Shown here: positions 41,401-50,900 of the stretch, one piece after another
How the letters are laid out: each line of letters starts with the position of its first letter
Position numbering within the stretch: the first letter of the stretch is position 1
Source: Novosphingobium sp. CECT 9465
Lineage (GTDB): Bacteria; Pseudomonadota; Alphaproteobacteria; Sphingomonadales; Sphingomonadaceae
Assembly: GCF_920987055.1 (NCBI RefSeq)
Contig: NZ_CAKLBX010000001.1
Location: forward strand, 3,272,501 to 3,336,500
DNA length: 64,000 bases
Direction of reading: 5' to 3'
Notes under the pieces: model-generated
Databases searched by the model: none
Seen by the model: the letters and a program-made list of their open reading frames with translations, nothing else
What the model was told of the DNA's origin: nothing
Position numbers and translations under genes: made by a program

Positions 41401-41683
41401 CATGCATTTCGGGCAGGAAATCCCGGTCCCGATGATCTCGGCGGGCAAGATCGAGATTTTCGCTGATATCGAGAACGTGCTGAACCTGATCGACAAGGAT
41501 TGGGGTGCGCTGACTCAGGTGCAGTTCCCGTATAACGCAGCGCTGGTCCGCGTGACCTGTGCGACGACATCGGGCAGCAATTGCACCAAATACCAGTACA
41601 GCACCGTTCAGGCACCAAACCAGGTACTCCAGACACGCCAGTCGCTGTACGGTGTGCGCATCGGGGCCAAGGTCAAGTTCTGA
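38477..41683 (+). CDS. Oar-like TonB-dependent receptor with carboxypeptidase-regulatory domain
   Basis: 1068 residues. Signal peptide MQIRFLLAAS...AYAQ, then a carboxypeptidase-regulatory-like beta domain (about 30-110: VRGTVSTSGTPVSGATVTI, TTDASGNFSANGLRVGG). A plug domain (about 115-250) with FSVDGMQMSDDFG, VKTAPFDIAEGDMQGGAINVVLKSG follows, then a very large barrel ending GVRIGAKVKF. The architecture matches Oar/OmpA-related receptors common in sphingomonads. Monocistronic with a terminator 27 bp after the stop. Ligand unknown. Confidence 0.92.
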   Translation: MQIRFLLAASAASLTLATAIGTPAYAQETASAVRGTVSTSGTPVSGATVTIVHTPSGTTATTTTDASGNFSANGLRVGGPFTVMVEADGFEAGTVNDLFLTAGQPVRLPIELQASQQIVVTAASLGNVLATSDGPTTVLNAEKIASTASINRDIRDLARRDPLVTIDLTNGRTIEIAGNNGRLNRFSVDGMQMSDDFGLNNGGLPTNRGPVPFDAIEQFTVKTAPFDIAEGDMQGGAINVVLKSGGNKFHGGGFYSYTGDGLTGSKSKDKTVALDFSSKQFGGWLSGPIFKDKLFFMVAYERTKEGQPLEAGFGDGFANQIPGLTQSVIDQVSDVAQSRYGYDTLGLISTTQEEDEKIVGKLDWNISDQHRASLTYIRNVGTNQFQQNTFLTAPFALGFQSNGYELNEEINSGTFELNSAWSDSFSTTLRTSYRDYNRAQTPFGGNDFAQMEVCTDPTSAGSATSCGGTRLFFGPDVSRHSNALNTENLSIDLSARYDAGDFSLRINGGYTKVDVFNLFLQRSLGDFYFDSLADFEAGRASRLRYGNAVPSNNPDDAAASFSTENWTFGTQVDWQATDTLSLTLGGRYDLFDNSTIPPLNPNFLARYGYSNRSTFKGRGVFQPRFAATWEATDRLVIRTGAGIFAGGSPDVFLANVYSNTGLLTNAVDINRSNCAASGTCDGITGLTGGTVSDSVVDFLTRNTASLAAGPTDNIDPNLKLASKFKASFQADYEADLGFLGDNWLFGTQLLYDKTINAYMWTDLRSVPIGTLPDGRTRYGPINGTATTNRDLQLTNTKDGRGIFATVRFEKNWDFGLGISGSYTRSDVKDRSALTSSTSSSNYGNNAFVDPNLPAYGRSIYEYRNQWKFGVDFKRAFFGDAKTTLALFGELRSGRPYSVTMLDNSGGRGAVFGTVGNLGNMLLYVPTGANDPLVQFDSVASETAFNEQVDALGLGKYRGKIVPKNSQTSPSFFKVDMHFGQEIPVPMISAGKIEIFADIENVLNLIDKDWGALTQVQFPYNAALVRVTCATTSGSNCTKYQYSTVQAPNQVLQTRQSLYGVRIGAKVKF

Positions 41684-41709
41684 TCACACTGCACCGTTAC
41701 GACAAGATG

Positions 41710-41743
41710 GGCGCGGGAGGGGAAACTCTCCTGCGCCTTTTTT
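41710..41743 (+). terminator. Rho-independent terminator after the Oar-like receptor
   Basis: GGCGCGGGAG pairs with CTCCTGCGCC (one mismatch) and is followed by TTTTTT. Confidence 0.85.
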
Positions 41744-41845
41744 GTGTCAACGAAGTTTGGCGTTCTCATCCACGCAGGGCGGATCGAACCAAGGCCGGAT
41801 CGCGGACAAAAAAATGGTAATTATGTCTTTTGCAAACATCATTTC

Positions 41846-41941
41846 GTCATTGCGAGGGGGCGAAGCCGACGAAGCAATCCAGAGGCGTTACACGTCGCCC
41901 TGGATTGCTTCACCTCGCTGCGCGAGGCTCGCAACGACGAA
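41846..41941. repeat. Palindromic intergenic repeat (REP-like, ~96 bp)
   Basis: Nested inverted repeats: CATTGCGAGG and GAAGCAATCCAG on the left face CTGGATTGCTTC and CTCGCAACGA on the right. This type of unit, with CATTGCGAG and GGATTGCTTC blocks, recurs between genes in many alphaproteobacterial genomes. It could fold into a long RNA hairpin. Confidence 0.65.
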
Positions 41942-42244
41942 GCAAGCGCTTGTGTTTGCAAACGGCATGAGCGCAAAAAAATGGCCCGGCAGTTGCCTGC
42001 CAGGCCGGAAAGTTTTGGGAGAGGATGCCTGAAAGGCAGGTTCTGTATGCATCGCGTAAGGATATTGTGCAAATGCGAAATCAGCAATTGATGTTGCATT
42101 TTTTGCAATCTATGGGGTAACCATCTATTTTTGCTCAATTTTATAGTTGTTTCATACGCAACGATACGGAGTCGTTCTTTTTATCGGGCGCTCGATCCAT
42201 CAGTTGCGAATCGCCATGTTGCGTTTGCGAAGCGGCGATTGGCG
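41942..42244. other. Non-coding stretch between the repeat and the lipoprotein gene
   Basis: About 300 bp, more A/T-rich than its surroundings around 42060-42180 (TTGCATTTTTTGC, ATTTTTGCTC). No gene or clear terminator can be supported. Confidence 0.3.
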
Positions 42245-42649
42245 TCAGCGAGCGCAACCGCGCTGCACATCTTCACCCAATCGGCGAATGGCTGTCATCG
42301 GATAGACTGCGTCGGACATGCCATCCGAACATGTGCCTGGCGCGATTTCGAGCACCAGGACCTTGCCCTCCGCCGTGGCGGTGAAGGTGGCCTTGCCCTC
42401 CCCTTCCCGGCGCTTGACAGGGACAGGCTGCGGCTCCGGCGCGTCGGGCGTAGCATAGGCCAGAGTCCCGCTATCGATACGCGCGGACCAGAAGGGTTCC
42501 GTGCCGAGCGCGGTGAATGTGGCAGGAACGGCCGGGGACGGCGGCGCGGGCGGGGGTGCGCTTGAACAGCCGCCCAGCACCATTGCGGTCAGGACGATGC
42601 AGAACTGGGCCATGGAGGAACGGGCGGAGCGCGGTGGCAGGTATGACAT
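42245..42649 (-). CDS. Putative lipoprotein, COG3650-like
   Basis: 134 residues. The lipobox LGGC follows a hydrophobic run (FCIVLTAMVLGGC), with arginines upstream (PPRSARSS), so the start at 42649 is preferred over 42613, which lacks a charged n-region. A proline-rich linker (APPPAPPSPAVP) leads to a domain with LGTEPFWSARID and PGTCSDGMSDAVYPM, resembling small exported proteins with the EPFW and CSDGMSD motifs. Two cysteines near the C-terminus could pair. Function unknown. Confidence 0.6.
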   Translation of the reverse strand: MSYLPPRSARSSMAQFCIVLTAMVLGGCSSAPPPAPPSPAVPATFTALGTEPFWSARIDSGTLAYATPDAPEPQPVPVKRREGEGKATFTATAEGKVLVLEIAPGTCSDGMSDAVYPMTAIRRLGEDVQRGCAR

Positions 42650-42688
42650 GGGCATCACCATCGCGCCCGAACCGTCCAATCGCAAAGG

Positions 42689-43468
42689 CTAATGTGCAAC
42701 GAGCAGCGGGATTTTCGACCGATCGAGCATTTCGCGCGACACCCCGCCTATGAGCAGTTCGCGCAGACGGCTGTGGCCGAACAGACCCATCACGATCAGC
42801 CCCGCCCCCACCTCGCGCGCGCACTCTTCGATGGTGAACGCGATGGAGCCGTTGCGGTCTTTTTCATGCAATTCGGCATGAATGCCGTGGCGCGAGAGAT
42901 AGCAGGCTGCATCAGCCGCCGGGAAGCTGCCGTCCTTTTCCCGTACCGTCAGCAGATGGACCATGCTTGCGCGGCCAAGCAATGGCAGCGCAGCACGCAA
43001 GGCATTTGCCGATTCGTGCCCGCCGTCCCACGCCACCAGCACCGGCCCGTCGAAAGCGAGCATCGGCGCACCCCTGGGCACGGCCAGCACGGGGCTGCGC
43101 AGCGAAAGGACCATTTCCTCCAGCACCGGATCATCCAGCGTGGCGATGGCAATATCGGCAAAGCGCGCGGCAGCGGCGGCAGCTTCCACCCGCCCCGAAT
43201 CACTGATGGTCACATCGAAGGCGACATCCTGCCGGGCAAGCCGCGCATCAAGCTCGCGCAGCAGCGCCTCGTCCTGCTCGCGCGCCTCGGTGATCGCGAC
43301 GGCAGAGATCGACGCGCCGCCGAACGGTTCCCACACGGCCATCTGCGCAAAGGGCGTGGCGATCTGGAAGGTCACGTGGCCACCGGTGGCACGGGCAAGG
43401 GCAAGGGCGGTTTCGATACGGTCGTCGAGCGTAACGGACCTGTCGACCGGACAAAGAATGGAGCGCAT
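42689..43468 (-). CDS. Universal stress protein (tandem UspA domains)
   Basis: 259 residues from the ATG at 43468 with AGGAGG upstream. The first Usp domain runs from ILCPVDRSV to about residue 130 and the second starts VLVAWDGGHESANAL. The second ends with the ATP-binding-type GLFGHSRLRELLIGGVSREML motif (G-x-x-G-H-S-x9-G). Tandem Usp proteins respond to stress or redox state. It follows the TolC gene in the minus-strand arm of the sulfide cluster, 85 bp downstream. Confidence 0.85.
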   Translation of the reverse strand: MRSILCPVDRSVTLDDRIETALALARATGGHVTFQIATPFAQMAVWEPFGGASISAVAITEAREQDEALLRELDARLARQDVAFDVTISDSGRVEAAAAAARFADIAIATLDDPVLEEMVLSLRSPVLAVPRGAPMLAFDGPVLVAWDGGHESANALRAALPLLGRASMVHLLTVREKDGSFPAADAACYLSRHGIHAELHEKDRNGSIAFTIEECAREVGAGLIVMGLFGHSRLRELLIGGVSREMLDRSKIPLLVAH

Positions 43469-43553
43469 CGGGATCCTCCTGTCTTGAGATGCCCTACCGT
43501 CTGCGCACATCGTGCGCCTTGCCATGACCTGCGTCAAATCGTCAGATCGGTCA

Positions 43554-44816
43554 TCAATCTATGGTCCCCGTCAGCGCGTTGAGCCGCCATGCGGCAACGG
43601 TCTGCATGGCCTCTGCCTGGAGCAGCGCGGCTTCGGCCTCGATCGCCTCACGCTCTGCATCGAGCACGGCCAAGGTCGGCACGGCCCCGACTTTGGCTTC
43701 GAGGCGCTTGCCCCGCAAGGCTTCTGCGGCAGCCTGGTTGCGCAGGTGCGATGCGTCGAGAATCTGGCGGGCGGTGACAAGGCCCTGCCATGCATCGATG
43801 ACCAACCCATCGAGCATGAGACGGGCCTGCCGCAGCCGTGCTTCGCTTACGTCGACGTCTGCCTCGGCGGCGCGGGTCTGCGCGCCGACCCGGCCACCGG
43901 AGAAGAGGGTCCAGCGCCCGCGCACACCGATGGAGACCGAATCGGCGCGGTAACCGGGGAAGAACTGGTCGCGCACATGGGCGGCCTCGGCAAAGGCCCC
44001 CACGGTGGGCAGCGCTTCAGCACGGGCCGCACGTGCGCCAGCCCTGGCAACATCAACGCCGGACCGGGCCTGACGCAGCGCAGGATTGGCATTGCGGGCA
44101 AGGTCGGTCGCCTCGTCCAGCGTCAGCGGGACTAAGGGCAGCGCTGGCAGAGGGGCCAGATCACCGGGATCTTTGCCGGTGAGACGTTCATAGCTTGCCT
44201 CGGCTGCGATGCGGCGGCCCTGCGCCTGCGCAAAACCGGCCTGCGCCTCGGCCTTGCGCGCGCGCGCCTGTGCAAGATCGGAACTGGCGATTTCACCGAC
44301 TTTGTAGCGCAATCCGGCCTGCCGCTTGGTTTCGTCCAGCGCGGTGACAAGTTGGCCAAAGCGGGCTTCCAGCTTTCGCGCGATGAGGACTTCGGTATAA
44401 ATGCTGACCGCACTGACCACGGTCTGCAACCGCGCCTGCTGTGTACCGAAGCGCGCGATGTCCGCCCCGCCCCGCGCCTGCGCGATCATGGCAGAGACGC
44501 GACCGCCCGCATAAAGCGGAATTTCCGCCGTGGCCTGTAGCGCCAGTGGCGAAACGTCGTCCGCGGTCAGGCCAAAAAACCCGCCATTGTCGATGCGGCC
44601 CGCCCCGTACGAACCCTCGACTCGCAGCAAGGGATTGCTTTCGGCCCTCGCCCGGTCGAGCCGGGCGCTCGCCGCCGCTTCACCGGCCATGGCCTCGGCC
44701 AGAACGGGGGTATGGGCCAGGGCATCGGCGATAGCGGCCGCAAGGTCCTGCGCCGACGCCGCCGGTACGGCAGCGACGCAGGACAGCAAGCCGGTGAAGG
44801 TCTTCAGCAGACGCAT
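43554..44816 (-). CDS. TolC-family outer-membrane efflux protein
   Basis: 420 residues. Signal peptide MRLLKTFTGLLSCVAAVPAASAQ, then two tandem repeats of the TolC/OEP fold: long alanine-rich helices (AEAMAGEAAASARLDRARAES, SSDLAQARARKAEAQAG) around short beta segments. The YKVGEIASSDLAQA motif is the typical Y-x-x-G-x-x-S/T-D-L. It probably forms the exit duct for the adaptor/RND pump encoded on the opposite arm of the cluster. It lies 12 bp downstream of the DUF2892 gene. Confidence 0.88.
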   Translation of the reverse strand: MRLLKTFTGLLSCVAAVPAASAQDLAAAIADALAHTPVLAEAMAGEAAASARLDRARAESNPLLRVEGSYGAGRIDNGGFFGLTADDVSPLALQATAEIPLYAGGRVSAMIAQARGGADIARFGTQQARLQTVVSAVSIYTEVLIARKLEARFGQLVTALDETKRQAGLRYKVGEIASSDLAQARARKAEAQAGFAQAQGRRIAAEASYERLTGKDPGDLAPLPALPLVPLTLDEATDLARNANPALRQARSGVDVARAGARAARAEALPTVGAFAEAAHVRDQFFPGYRADSVSIGVRGRWTLFSGGRVGAQTRAAEADVDVSEARLRQARLMLDGLVIDAWQGLVTARQILDASHLRNQAAAEALRGKRLEAKVGAVPTLAVLDAEREAIEAEAALLQAEAMQTVAAWRLNALTGTID

Positions 44817-44828
44817 GTCAGGCTCGTG

Positions 44829-45032
44829 TCACTTGAAAGCATTGCCGGGCCGGACGCCGAGCTTTCTGAACATCAGCGCTGCCGGGCAGAATCCGGTGAA
44901 GCTGGCCTGAAACATGTTCAGGCCGGCAAAAGCCGTAAGCCAGAGGAAGCCGGGGTGAACCCAGTGAGCGAGGGCAAGGCTGGCCAGCACGACCAGTCCG
45001 GCAAAACGAAACACCGCGGAATCGAGAGTCAT
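44829..45032 (-). CDS. DUF2892 (YgaP-like) small membrane protein
   Basis: 67 residues with two hydrophobic helices (FAGLVVLASLALAHWV and FLWLTAFAGLNMFQASFTG) and the family motif TGFCPAALMFRKLG. In other bacteria this domain is the membrane part of rhodanese proteins such as YgaP; here the rhodanese is separate and divergently encoded. Spacing is 12 bp on each side to the sulfide:quinone oxidoreductase and TolC genes, indicating an operon. Confidence 0.88.
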   Translation of the reverse strand: MTLDSAVFRFAGLVVLASLALAHWVHPGFLWLTAFAGLNMFQASFTGFCPAALMFRKLGVRPGNAFK

Positions 45033-45044
45033 GACAGGGGTTCC

Positions 45045-46325
45045 TTACTTGAAGCGCAGCTTGCGGATACCGAGGGCGTGCATAGCCAGCTTTTCGTAGA
45101 ACGGCTCGCTGGTGCCGCGACGGACCTTGTGCAGGAAGTATTTCTCGAAGCCGATCTTCGCGAGGTGGACCCACTTGCCACTGGATGACCAGTTGAGGTT
45201 GCGCGGCGGGATCTGCGGCTGGGCGACGAAGGCCACGCCGCCATCGCCGAAATCGGCAAGGCACACAGCGTTCCATGTAGCCTCCTCTGCCGGTTCCTTG
45301 CCAGCGAGTTCCAGCGCCAGGTTGTGGGCGATGGCGGTGACCATCGATTCGATCATGAAACCGGTCTTGGGCACACCCACCGGCACCGGCGTGGGGCCGA
45401 TGGGAGGGATCGCGACGCAGACGCCGAGTGAGTAGACGTTCGTGAAGGTGGGGTTGCGCTGGTGCTTGTCCGCCAGGATGAAGCCACGCGGATTGGTGAG
45501 ACCTGCAATGCCGAACACCGCATCTACGCCACGGAATGCGGGCAGGATCATCGAAAAGCCGAAGCGCAGATCGTGCGTGTCTTTCACCGTGCCATCATCG
45601 GCCACTTCTTCCACGTGCATCGTGCCCTGTTCCACGCTGGTGATGCGCGCATTGGTGATCCATTTGATATGGCGGTTGCGCAGTTCGCTTTCGAGCAGGC
45701 CCTTGGTATCGCCCACGCCATCAAGGCCGAGGTGGCCGATGTAGGGTTCCGGGCTGACATAGGTCATCGGCACGCGATCCCGGATCTTGCGGCGGCGCAG
45801 TTCGGTATCCAGGATCAGCGCGAATTCGTAAGCCGGGCCATAGCACGAGGCACCCTGCGCAGCGCCGACGATGATCGGTTTGGGGTCTTCGCAGAACTTG
45901 TCGAACGCATCGGCAGCGTGGGATGCGTGATCGGTGCGGCAGACCGATACGGTGAATCCCTGTGGGCCTAGTCCTTCGACTTCATCGAACGCAAGTTCGG
46001 GTCCGGTGGCAATGACGAGATAGTCGTAGTGCAGCGAACGACCGTCATTCAGTTCGACACGGCTTTCCTGGGGATGGACGCGCTTTGCGCCGACCGAGGT
46101 GAAGCCGATGCCCTTCTTCTGCATGATAGGCGGCAGGTGAACCTTGATCGCTTCGGGTTCCCGCCAGCGCACGGCAACCCACGGATTCGATGGCACGAAC
46201 CAGTAATCGTCCTGATCGCTGACCACCATCACCTGCGCCTTGCCCTTCACGGCATCGCGAATTTCGTAGGCGGCAATGGTTCCGCCAAGACCGGCGCCCA
46301 AGACGATAATCTGCGGCAGCGACAT
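45045..46325 (-). CDS. sqr: Sulfide:quinone oxidoreductase (FAD-dependent)
   Basis: 426 residues. The N-terminal FAD-binding motif IIVLGAGLGGTIAAYEI and the ATG region (YDYLVIATGPEL) define the two-dinucleotide-binding fold. Cys129, Cys161 and Cys303 are spaced like the redox cysteines of SQR enzymes. The C-terminal part (PKTGFMIESMVTAIAHNL) matches the membrane-association region. The enzyme oxidises sulfide to persulfide and reduces quinone at the inner membrane. First gene of the minus-strand arm; the shared promoter region to the rhodanese gene is 197 bp. Confidence 0.85.
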   Translation of the reverse strand: MSLPQIIVLGAGLGGTIAAYEIRDAVKGKAQVMVVSDQDDYWFVPSNPWVAVRWREPEAIKVHLPPIMQKKGIGFTSVGAKRVHPQESRVELNDGRSLHYDYLVIATGPELAFDEVEGLGPQGFTVSVCRTDHASHAADAFDKFCEDPKPIIVGAAQGASCYGPAYEFALILDTELRRRKIRDRVPMTYVSPEPYIGHLGLDGVGDTKGLLESELRNRHIKWITNARITSVEQGTMHVEEVADDGTVKDTHDLRFGFSMILPAFRGVDAVFGIAGLTNPRGFILADKHQRNPTFTNVYSLGVCVAIPPIGPTPVPVGVPKTGFMIESMVTAIAHNLALELAGKEPAEEATWNAVCLADFGDGGVAFVAQPQIPPRNLNWSSSGKWVHLAKIGFEKYFLHKVRRGTSEPFYEKLAMHALGIRKLRFK

Positions 46326-46420
46326 CGTAGTTTCCTCCCGTTTGTCCGCGAAACGCCGCCAGAGCGGGCAGACATGGTTGCGGCAATCGCTTTGACTGGC
46401 CGGAGTGACCGGCGTTCATC

Positions 46421-46461
46421 TGACTTGACTTATATAAGTGCCATACGATATGAGCAAGTCA
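46421..46461. promoter_or_regulatory. Candidate promoter/operator in the divergent sulfide-cluster region
   Basis: A perfect 12-bp palindrome ACTTATATAAGT (46428-46439) lies inside a 7-bp inverted repeat TGACTTG...CAAGTCA (46421-46427 and 46455-46461). A TTGACT box (46425-46430) and a TATGAG box (46449-46454), 18 bp apart, form a plausible sigma-70-like promoter for the plus strand. An ArsR-type repressor (gene 51109-51498) binding here would block it. Confidence 0.5.
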
Positions 46462-46522
46462 TAATGTTAGCGGCTCCGAAACAAGGCATGGCGGAGTACG
46501 CAGAGAGAGAAGGGCCGATCAG

Positions 46523-46864
46523 ATGGTTTTCGGATTTGGAAAGAGCGCGCCCGCCCGCAGGGAAGTTTCGGCGCATGACCTTCAGGCAATGATCGCTGCG
46601 GACGAAGCGCTTGTCGTGGATGTGCGCGAAGCGGCCGAATTTGCCGAAGGGCATATCCCCGGCGCGGTGAACGTGCCGCTGTCGAGCTTTGAGGCATCGA
46701 AACTGCCCGATGCGGGCGACAGGACGCTGGTGCTGAACTGCCTGGGCGGCAAGCGTTCCGGCATGGCGCTGGACAAATGCAGCGCGGCACAGGCGGCGGT
46801 CGATACGCACCTTGCAGGTGGTTTCGGCGCATGGGCATCGGCCGGGCTGCCGGTTGAGCGTTGA
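46523..46864 (+). CDS. Rhodanese-like sulfurtransferase
   Basis: 113 residues, a single rhodanese domain: VVDVREAAEFAEGHIPGAVNVPL is the CH2A/entry motif, and the active-site loop is CLGGKRSGMA (Cys73). The loop has the CxxGxR pattern (CLGGKR) seen in many persulfide-handling rhodaneses. No signal peptide, so cytoplasmic. It is the first gene of the plus-strand arm, followed after 25 bp by the RND adaptor. Confidence 0.88.
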   Translation: MVFGFGKSAPARREVSAHDLQAMIAADEALVVDVREAAEFAEGHIPGAVNVPLSSFEASKLPDAGDRTLVLNCLGGKRSGMALDKCSAAQAAVDTHLAGGFGAWASAGLPVER

Positions 46865-46889
46865 TCTGATCGAATCGGGGAACAGGGCG

Positions 46890-47906
46890 ATGCGGGCAAC
46901 CTTCATGGCAGCTTCGGCAGCAGGCGCACTGGTGCTGAGCCTGCCGCTGGCCGGATGTGGCAGCAGCGAGGAGGCCGCCACGGTCGCCAAAGCTCCGGCT
47001 GGCCCTCGCATCGTTCTGGCCGCGACAGACACGGTCAATTGGCAGGACGTGAGCGCCGAGATCGCCACGGTCGATCAGGCGCAGGTCATGGCGCGCATTC
47101 CCGGCATCCTCACATCGCTGTCGGTCAAGGCGGGCGACATGGTGAGCAAGGGACAGGCCATCGGGCGGATCGTGGACAGCCAACTCGGCTATCAGTCAGG
47201 CGCTTATGGCGCGCAAGCGGCGGCGGCGCAGGCGCAGGCCGCGCAGGCGGCGGCGGAATTGCAGCGGGTGAAGTTCCTTCACGACAACGGCGTCTATGCG
47301 AAGGCGCGGCTGGAGCAGGCGCAGGCCATGGCGAGCGCGGCACAGGCGCAAGTGCGCGCGGCACGGGCGCAGCAGGCCGCAGTGGGGGCCGTGGCGGGGC
47401 AAGGCGTGGTCGTCGCGCCTGCCAGCGGGCGTGTGCTGCGGGCCGATGTTCCGGCAGGATCGCCGGTTGCGCCGGGCATGGCGATTGCCGTGATTACGGC
47501 GGGGCCGACCATCGTGCGACTGGAACTGCCCGAATCGCTGGCGGGCAAGGTGCGGGCGGGATCGCGCGTTACCGCTCCGGGGCTGAACGAGGGGCGGGTG
47601 GTGAAAATCTATCCCTCCGTCATGGCCGGGAAGGTGACGGCTGATGTGGATATGGCGGGCATCGATAACTCGCTGATCGGGCGGCGTGTGGCGGCGAAGG
47701 TCGAGACGGGCATGCGCAAGGCGCTGCTGGTGCCTGCAAGCTATGTCACCACACGCTATGGCATCGATTATGTGACCGTGCTGGCCAAGGATGGCAGCGC
47801 GGCGGATGTGCCGGTGCAGACTGCGCCTGCGAGCGAGGCAGGCAAGGTGGAAGTGCTTTCGGGCGTCAATGCCGGTGACACGCTTGTCGGGGTAGCGGGC
47901 AAATGA
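46890..47906 (+). CDS. RND efflux periplasmic adaptor lipoprotein
   Basis: 338 residues. Lipobox LAGC after MRATFMAASAAGALVLSLPLAGC; biotinyl-lipoyl-like start (ARIPGILTSLSVKAGDMVSKGQAIGRI), an alanine/glutamine-rich hairpin (AYGAQAAAAQAQAAQAA), then VVAPASGRVLRADVPAGSPV and the beta-barrel. Membrane-fusion protein linking the RND pump to TolC. Its stop overlaps the pump gene (ATGA). Confidence 0.9.
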   Translation: MRATFMAASAAGALVLSLPLAGCGSSEEAATVAKAPAGPRIVLAATDTVNWQDVSAEIATVDQAQVMARIPGILTSLSVKAGDMVSKGQAIGRIVDSQLGYQSGAYGAQAAAAQAQAAQAAAELQRVKFLHDNGVYAKARLEQAQAMASAAQAQVRAARAQQAAVGAVAGQGVVVAPASGRVLRADVPAGSPVAPGMAIAVITAGPTIVRLELPESLAGKVRAGSRVTAPGLNEGRVVKIYPSVMAGKVTADVDMAGIDNSLIGRRVAAKVETGMRKALLVPASYVTTRYGIDYVTVLAKDGSAADVPVQTAPASEAGKVEVLSGVNAGDTLVGVAGK

Positions 47907-50900
47907 ACCTCGGCATTTCGGGCAAGCTGACGCGGGCGACGATCCAGTCGCCGCTCACCCCGCTGTTCCTGCTGGCGGCGATGATCGTGGGGCTGATCGC
48001 CACCATCACTATCCCGCGCGAGGAAGAGCCGCAGATCAGTGTGCCGATGGTGGACATCATGGTCCAGGCACCGGGACTTTCCGCGCCGCAAACAGTGGAA
48101 CTGGTGGCCAAGCCGCTGGAAACCATCGTGAAAAGCGTGGACGGGGTGGAGCATGTCTACGCGCAGGCGCAGGACAATGGCGTTCTGGTGACCGCGCGAT
48201 TCCTGGTCGGTTCCAACCCGGAAGACGCCGCGATCCGCATCAACGAAAAGATCGAGGCCAACAAGACCCGGATTCCCGTGGGCATCCCCATGCCCCAAGT
48301 GACGGTACGCGGGATCAACGATGTGCCGATCGTGGTGCTGACTTTGACGCCAAAGCCGGGAGCTGCTGGCCAATGGAATGACCAGACGCTGGCGGAACTG
48401 GCGGGCAAGCTGCGGACCGAGATTGCCAAGGTCGATGATGTGGGGCTGACCTTCATCACCGGCGGGCAGCGCATGGCGCTGCGCGTGGTGCCGGACCCGG
48501 CCAAGCTGGCGCTTTATCGTGTACCGCTGGGCAATGTGATCGAAGCCGTTTCGCAGGCCAATCGCGCCTTTCCGGCAGGCATGGTGCGCGAAGGCGGGCA
48601 GGCGGCGCTGGTGGTGGCGGGGCAGACCTTGCGCGATGCGCAGGAGCTTTCAGGCCTGACCGTGCGGTCGGTCGGTGGCGCGCCGGTGCTGCTTTCGGAC
48701 GTGGCGCGGGTAGAGCAGGAAGCGACGCAGGATCAGGCGCGGTCCTGGCGCTGGGCCAAGGGTGAGAACGGTGCGTGGACCATGGCGCCGGCGGTGAGTC
48801 TTGCCGTGGCCAAGCGCGCCGGGGCCAATGCGGTGACCGTTTCGGAAAGCGTGGCGCGGCGCGTGGAAGGGCTTGAGGGTACGCTGATCCCGGCAGGTGT
48901 GGAGGTTTCGATCACGCGCAATTACGGCGAAAGCGCGAACGAGAAGGCCAACGAGCTGATCTTCCACCTCGCCTTGGCGACGGTCTCGATCGTGGTGCTG
49001 ATCGGCTTTGCCATCGGCTGGCGCGAGGCGGGGGTGACGGCCATCGTGATCCCCACCACGATCATGCTGACGATGTTTGCATCGAATGTCATGGGCTTCA
49101 CCATCAACCGCGTCAGCCTGTTTGCGCTGATCTTTTCCATCGGCATTCTGGTCGACGATGCCATCGTGATGATCGAGAATATCGCGCGGCATTGGGGCAT
49201 GAAGGATGAGCGCTCGCGCATCGACGCGGCGGTGGAAGCCGTGGCCGAGGTGGGCAACCCGACCATTGTGGCGACGCTGACGGTGGTGGCGGCGCTTTTG
49301 CCGATGCTGTTCGTATCGGGGCTGATGGGACCGTACATGGCACCCATTCCGATCAATGCTTCGGCGGCAATGATCTTTTCGTTCTTCGTGGCGGTGATCA
49401 TCGCGCCGTGGCTGATGATCCGCTTTGCCAGGAAGGCGCTGACCCATGGCCATGACGAGCATGGTGGCAAGCTGGGCGCGCTCTACCGGCACTGGGCGAT
49501 GAAAGTCATTGCCACCAAGCAGGGGGCAAAGCGCTTTCTGATCGGCGTGGGCGTGGCGACGCTGGTGGCCTGTTCGATGTTCTACTTCAAGGCGGTGACT
49601 GTGAAGCTGCTGCCGTTCGACAACAAGAGCGAAGTGCAGCTTGTGGCCGATCTGCCTGAAGGCACGAGCCTTGAGGCCACGGCGCGTGTGCTGGAACAGG
49701 CCGCTGCCGTGGCGCGCGGCGTGCCCGAAGTGGTGTCGATGGAGGCCTATGCGGGCACATCGGCGCCGTTCAACTTCAACGGGCTGGTGCGACACTATTT
49801 CCTGCGCAATCAGCCTGAGATGGGCGACCTGATGGTGACGCTGCTGCCCAAGGGTGAGCGATCACGGTCTAGCCACGAGATTGCGGTGGTGCTGCGCGAG
49901 AAGCTGAAAGCGGTGCCGCTGCCCGCGGGGGCCTCGCTGAAAGTGGTGGAAACGCCGCCGGGGCCGCCGGTCATGGCAACGCTGCTGGCCGAAATCTATG
50001 GCCCGGACGAACAAGCGCGGCGCAGGACGGCCGAGCAGGTGGAGAAGATCTTCAAATCGGTGCCCTATATCGTCGATGTGGACAACAGCTTCGGGCAGGC
50101 ACGGCCTACGCTGAAACTGATCCCGGACCGGGCAAAGCTGGACCAGTATGGCCTGTCCGAACGGCAGCTGTTCGACAGCATCGGTGCGCTGTTGGGGACG
50201 CAGGTGGTGGGCTATGCGCCGCGTGGTAGGGACCGCGATCCCTTGCCGATCGAACTGGCTCTCGATCAATCGCAGCGCACGTGGTCTTCGGCGATGGCGG
50301 CGACACCGGTGGCGGTGACGCCCACCGGACAACTGATCCAGCTTGGCGAGCTGGTGACCGCGAGGATGGAGCCGGGAAGCCACGCAATCTTCCGCCGCGA
50401 CGGGCGCGGGGCGACGATGGTGACGGCGGAACTCGCCGGGCGCTACGAGGCGCCGATCTATGGCATGCTGGCGGTGGATGAGGCCATCGAGGCGTTCGAC
50501 TGGAAGGCGCAAGGCCTGACCAAGCCCGCCGTGATCCTCAACGGCCAACCCGAAGACGAAAGCGTGACGTCGCTGTTGTGGGACGGCGAATGGGAAATCA
50601 CCTGGGTGACTTTCCGCGACATGGGCGGTGCGTTCATGGTGGCGCTGCTGGCAATCTATGTGCTGGTCGTCGGCCAGTTCCGCAGCTTCACCCTCCCGCT
50701 GGTGATCCTGACTCCGGTGCCGCTGACCCTCATCGGGATCGTGCTGGGGCACATGCTGTTCGGCGCGCCGTTCACGGCCACGTCGATGATCGGTTTCATC
50801 GCGCTGGCGGGCATCATCGTGCGCAATTCGATCCTGCTGGTGGACTTCATCCGTCACACCCGCCGTCCCGACAAATCGCTGCGCGATACCCTGCTGGAAG

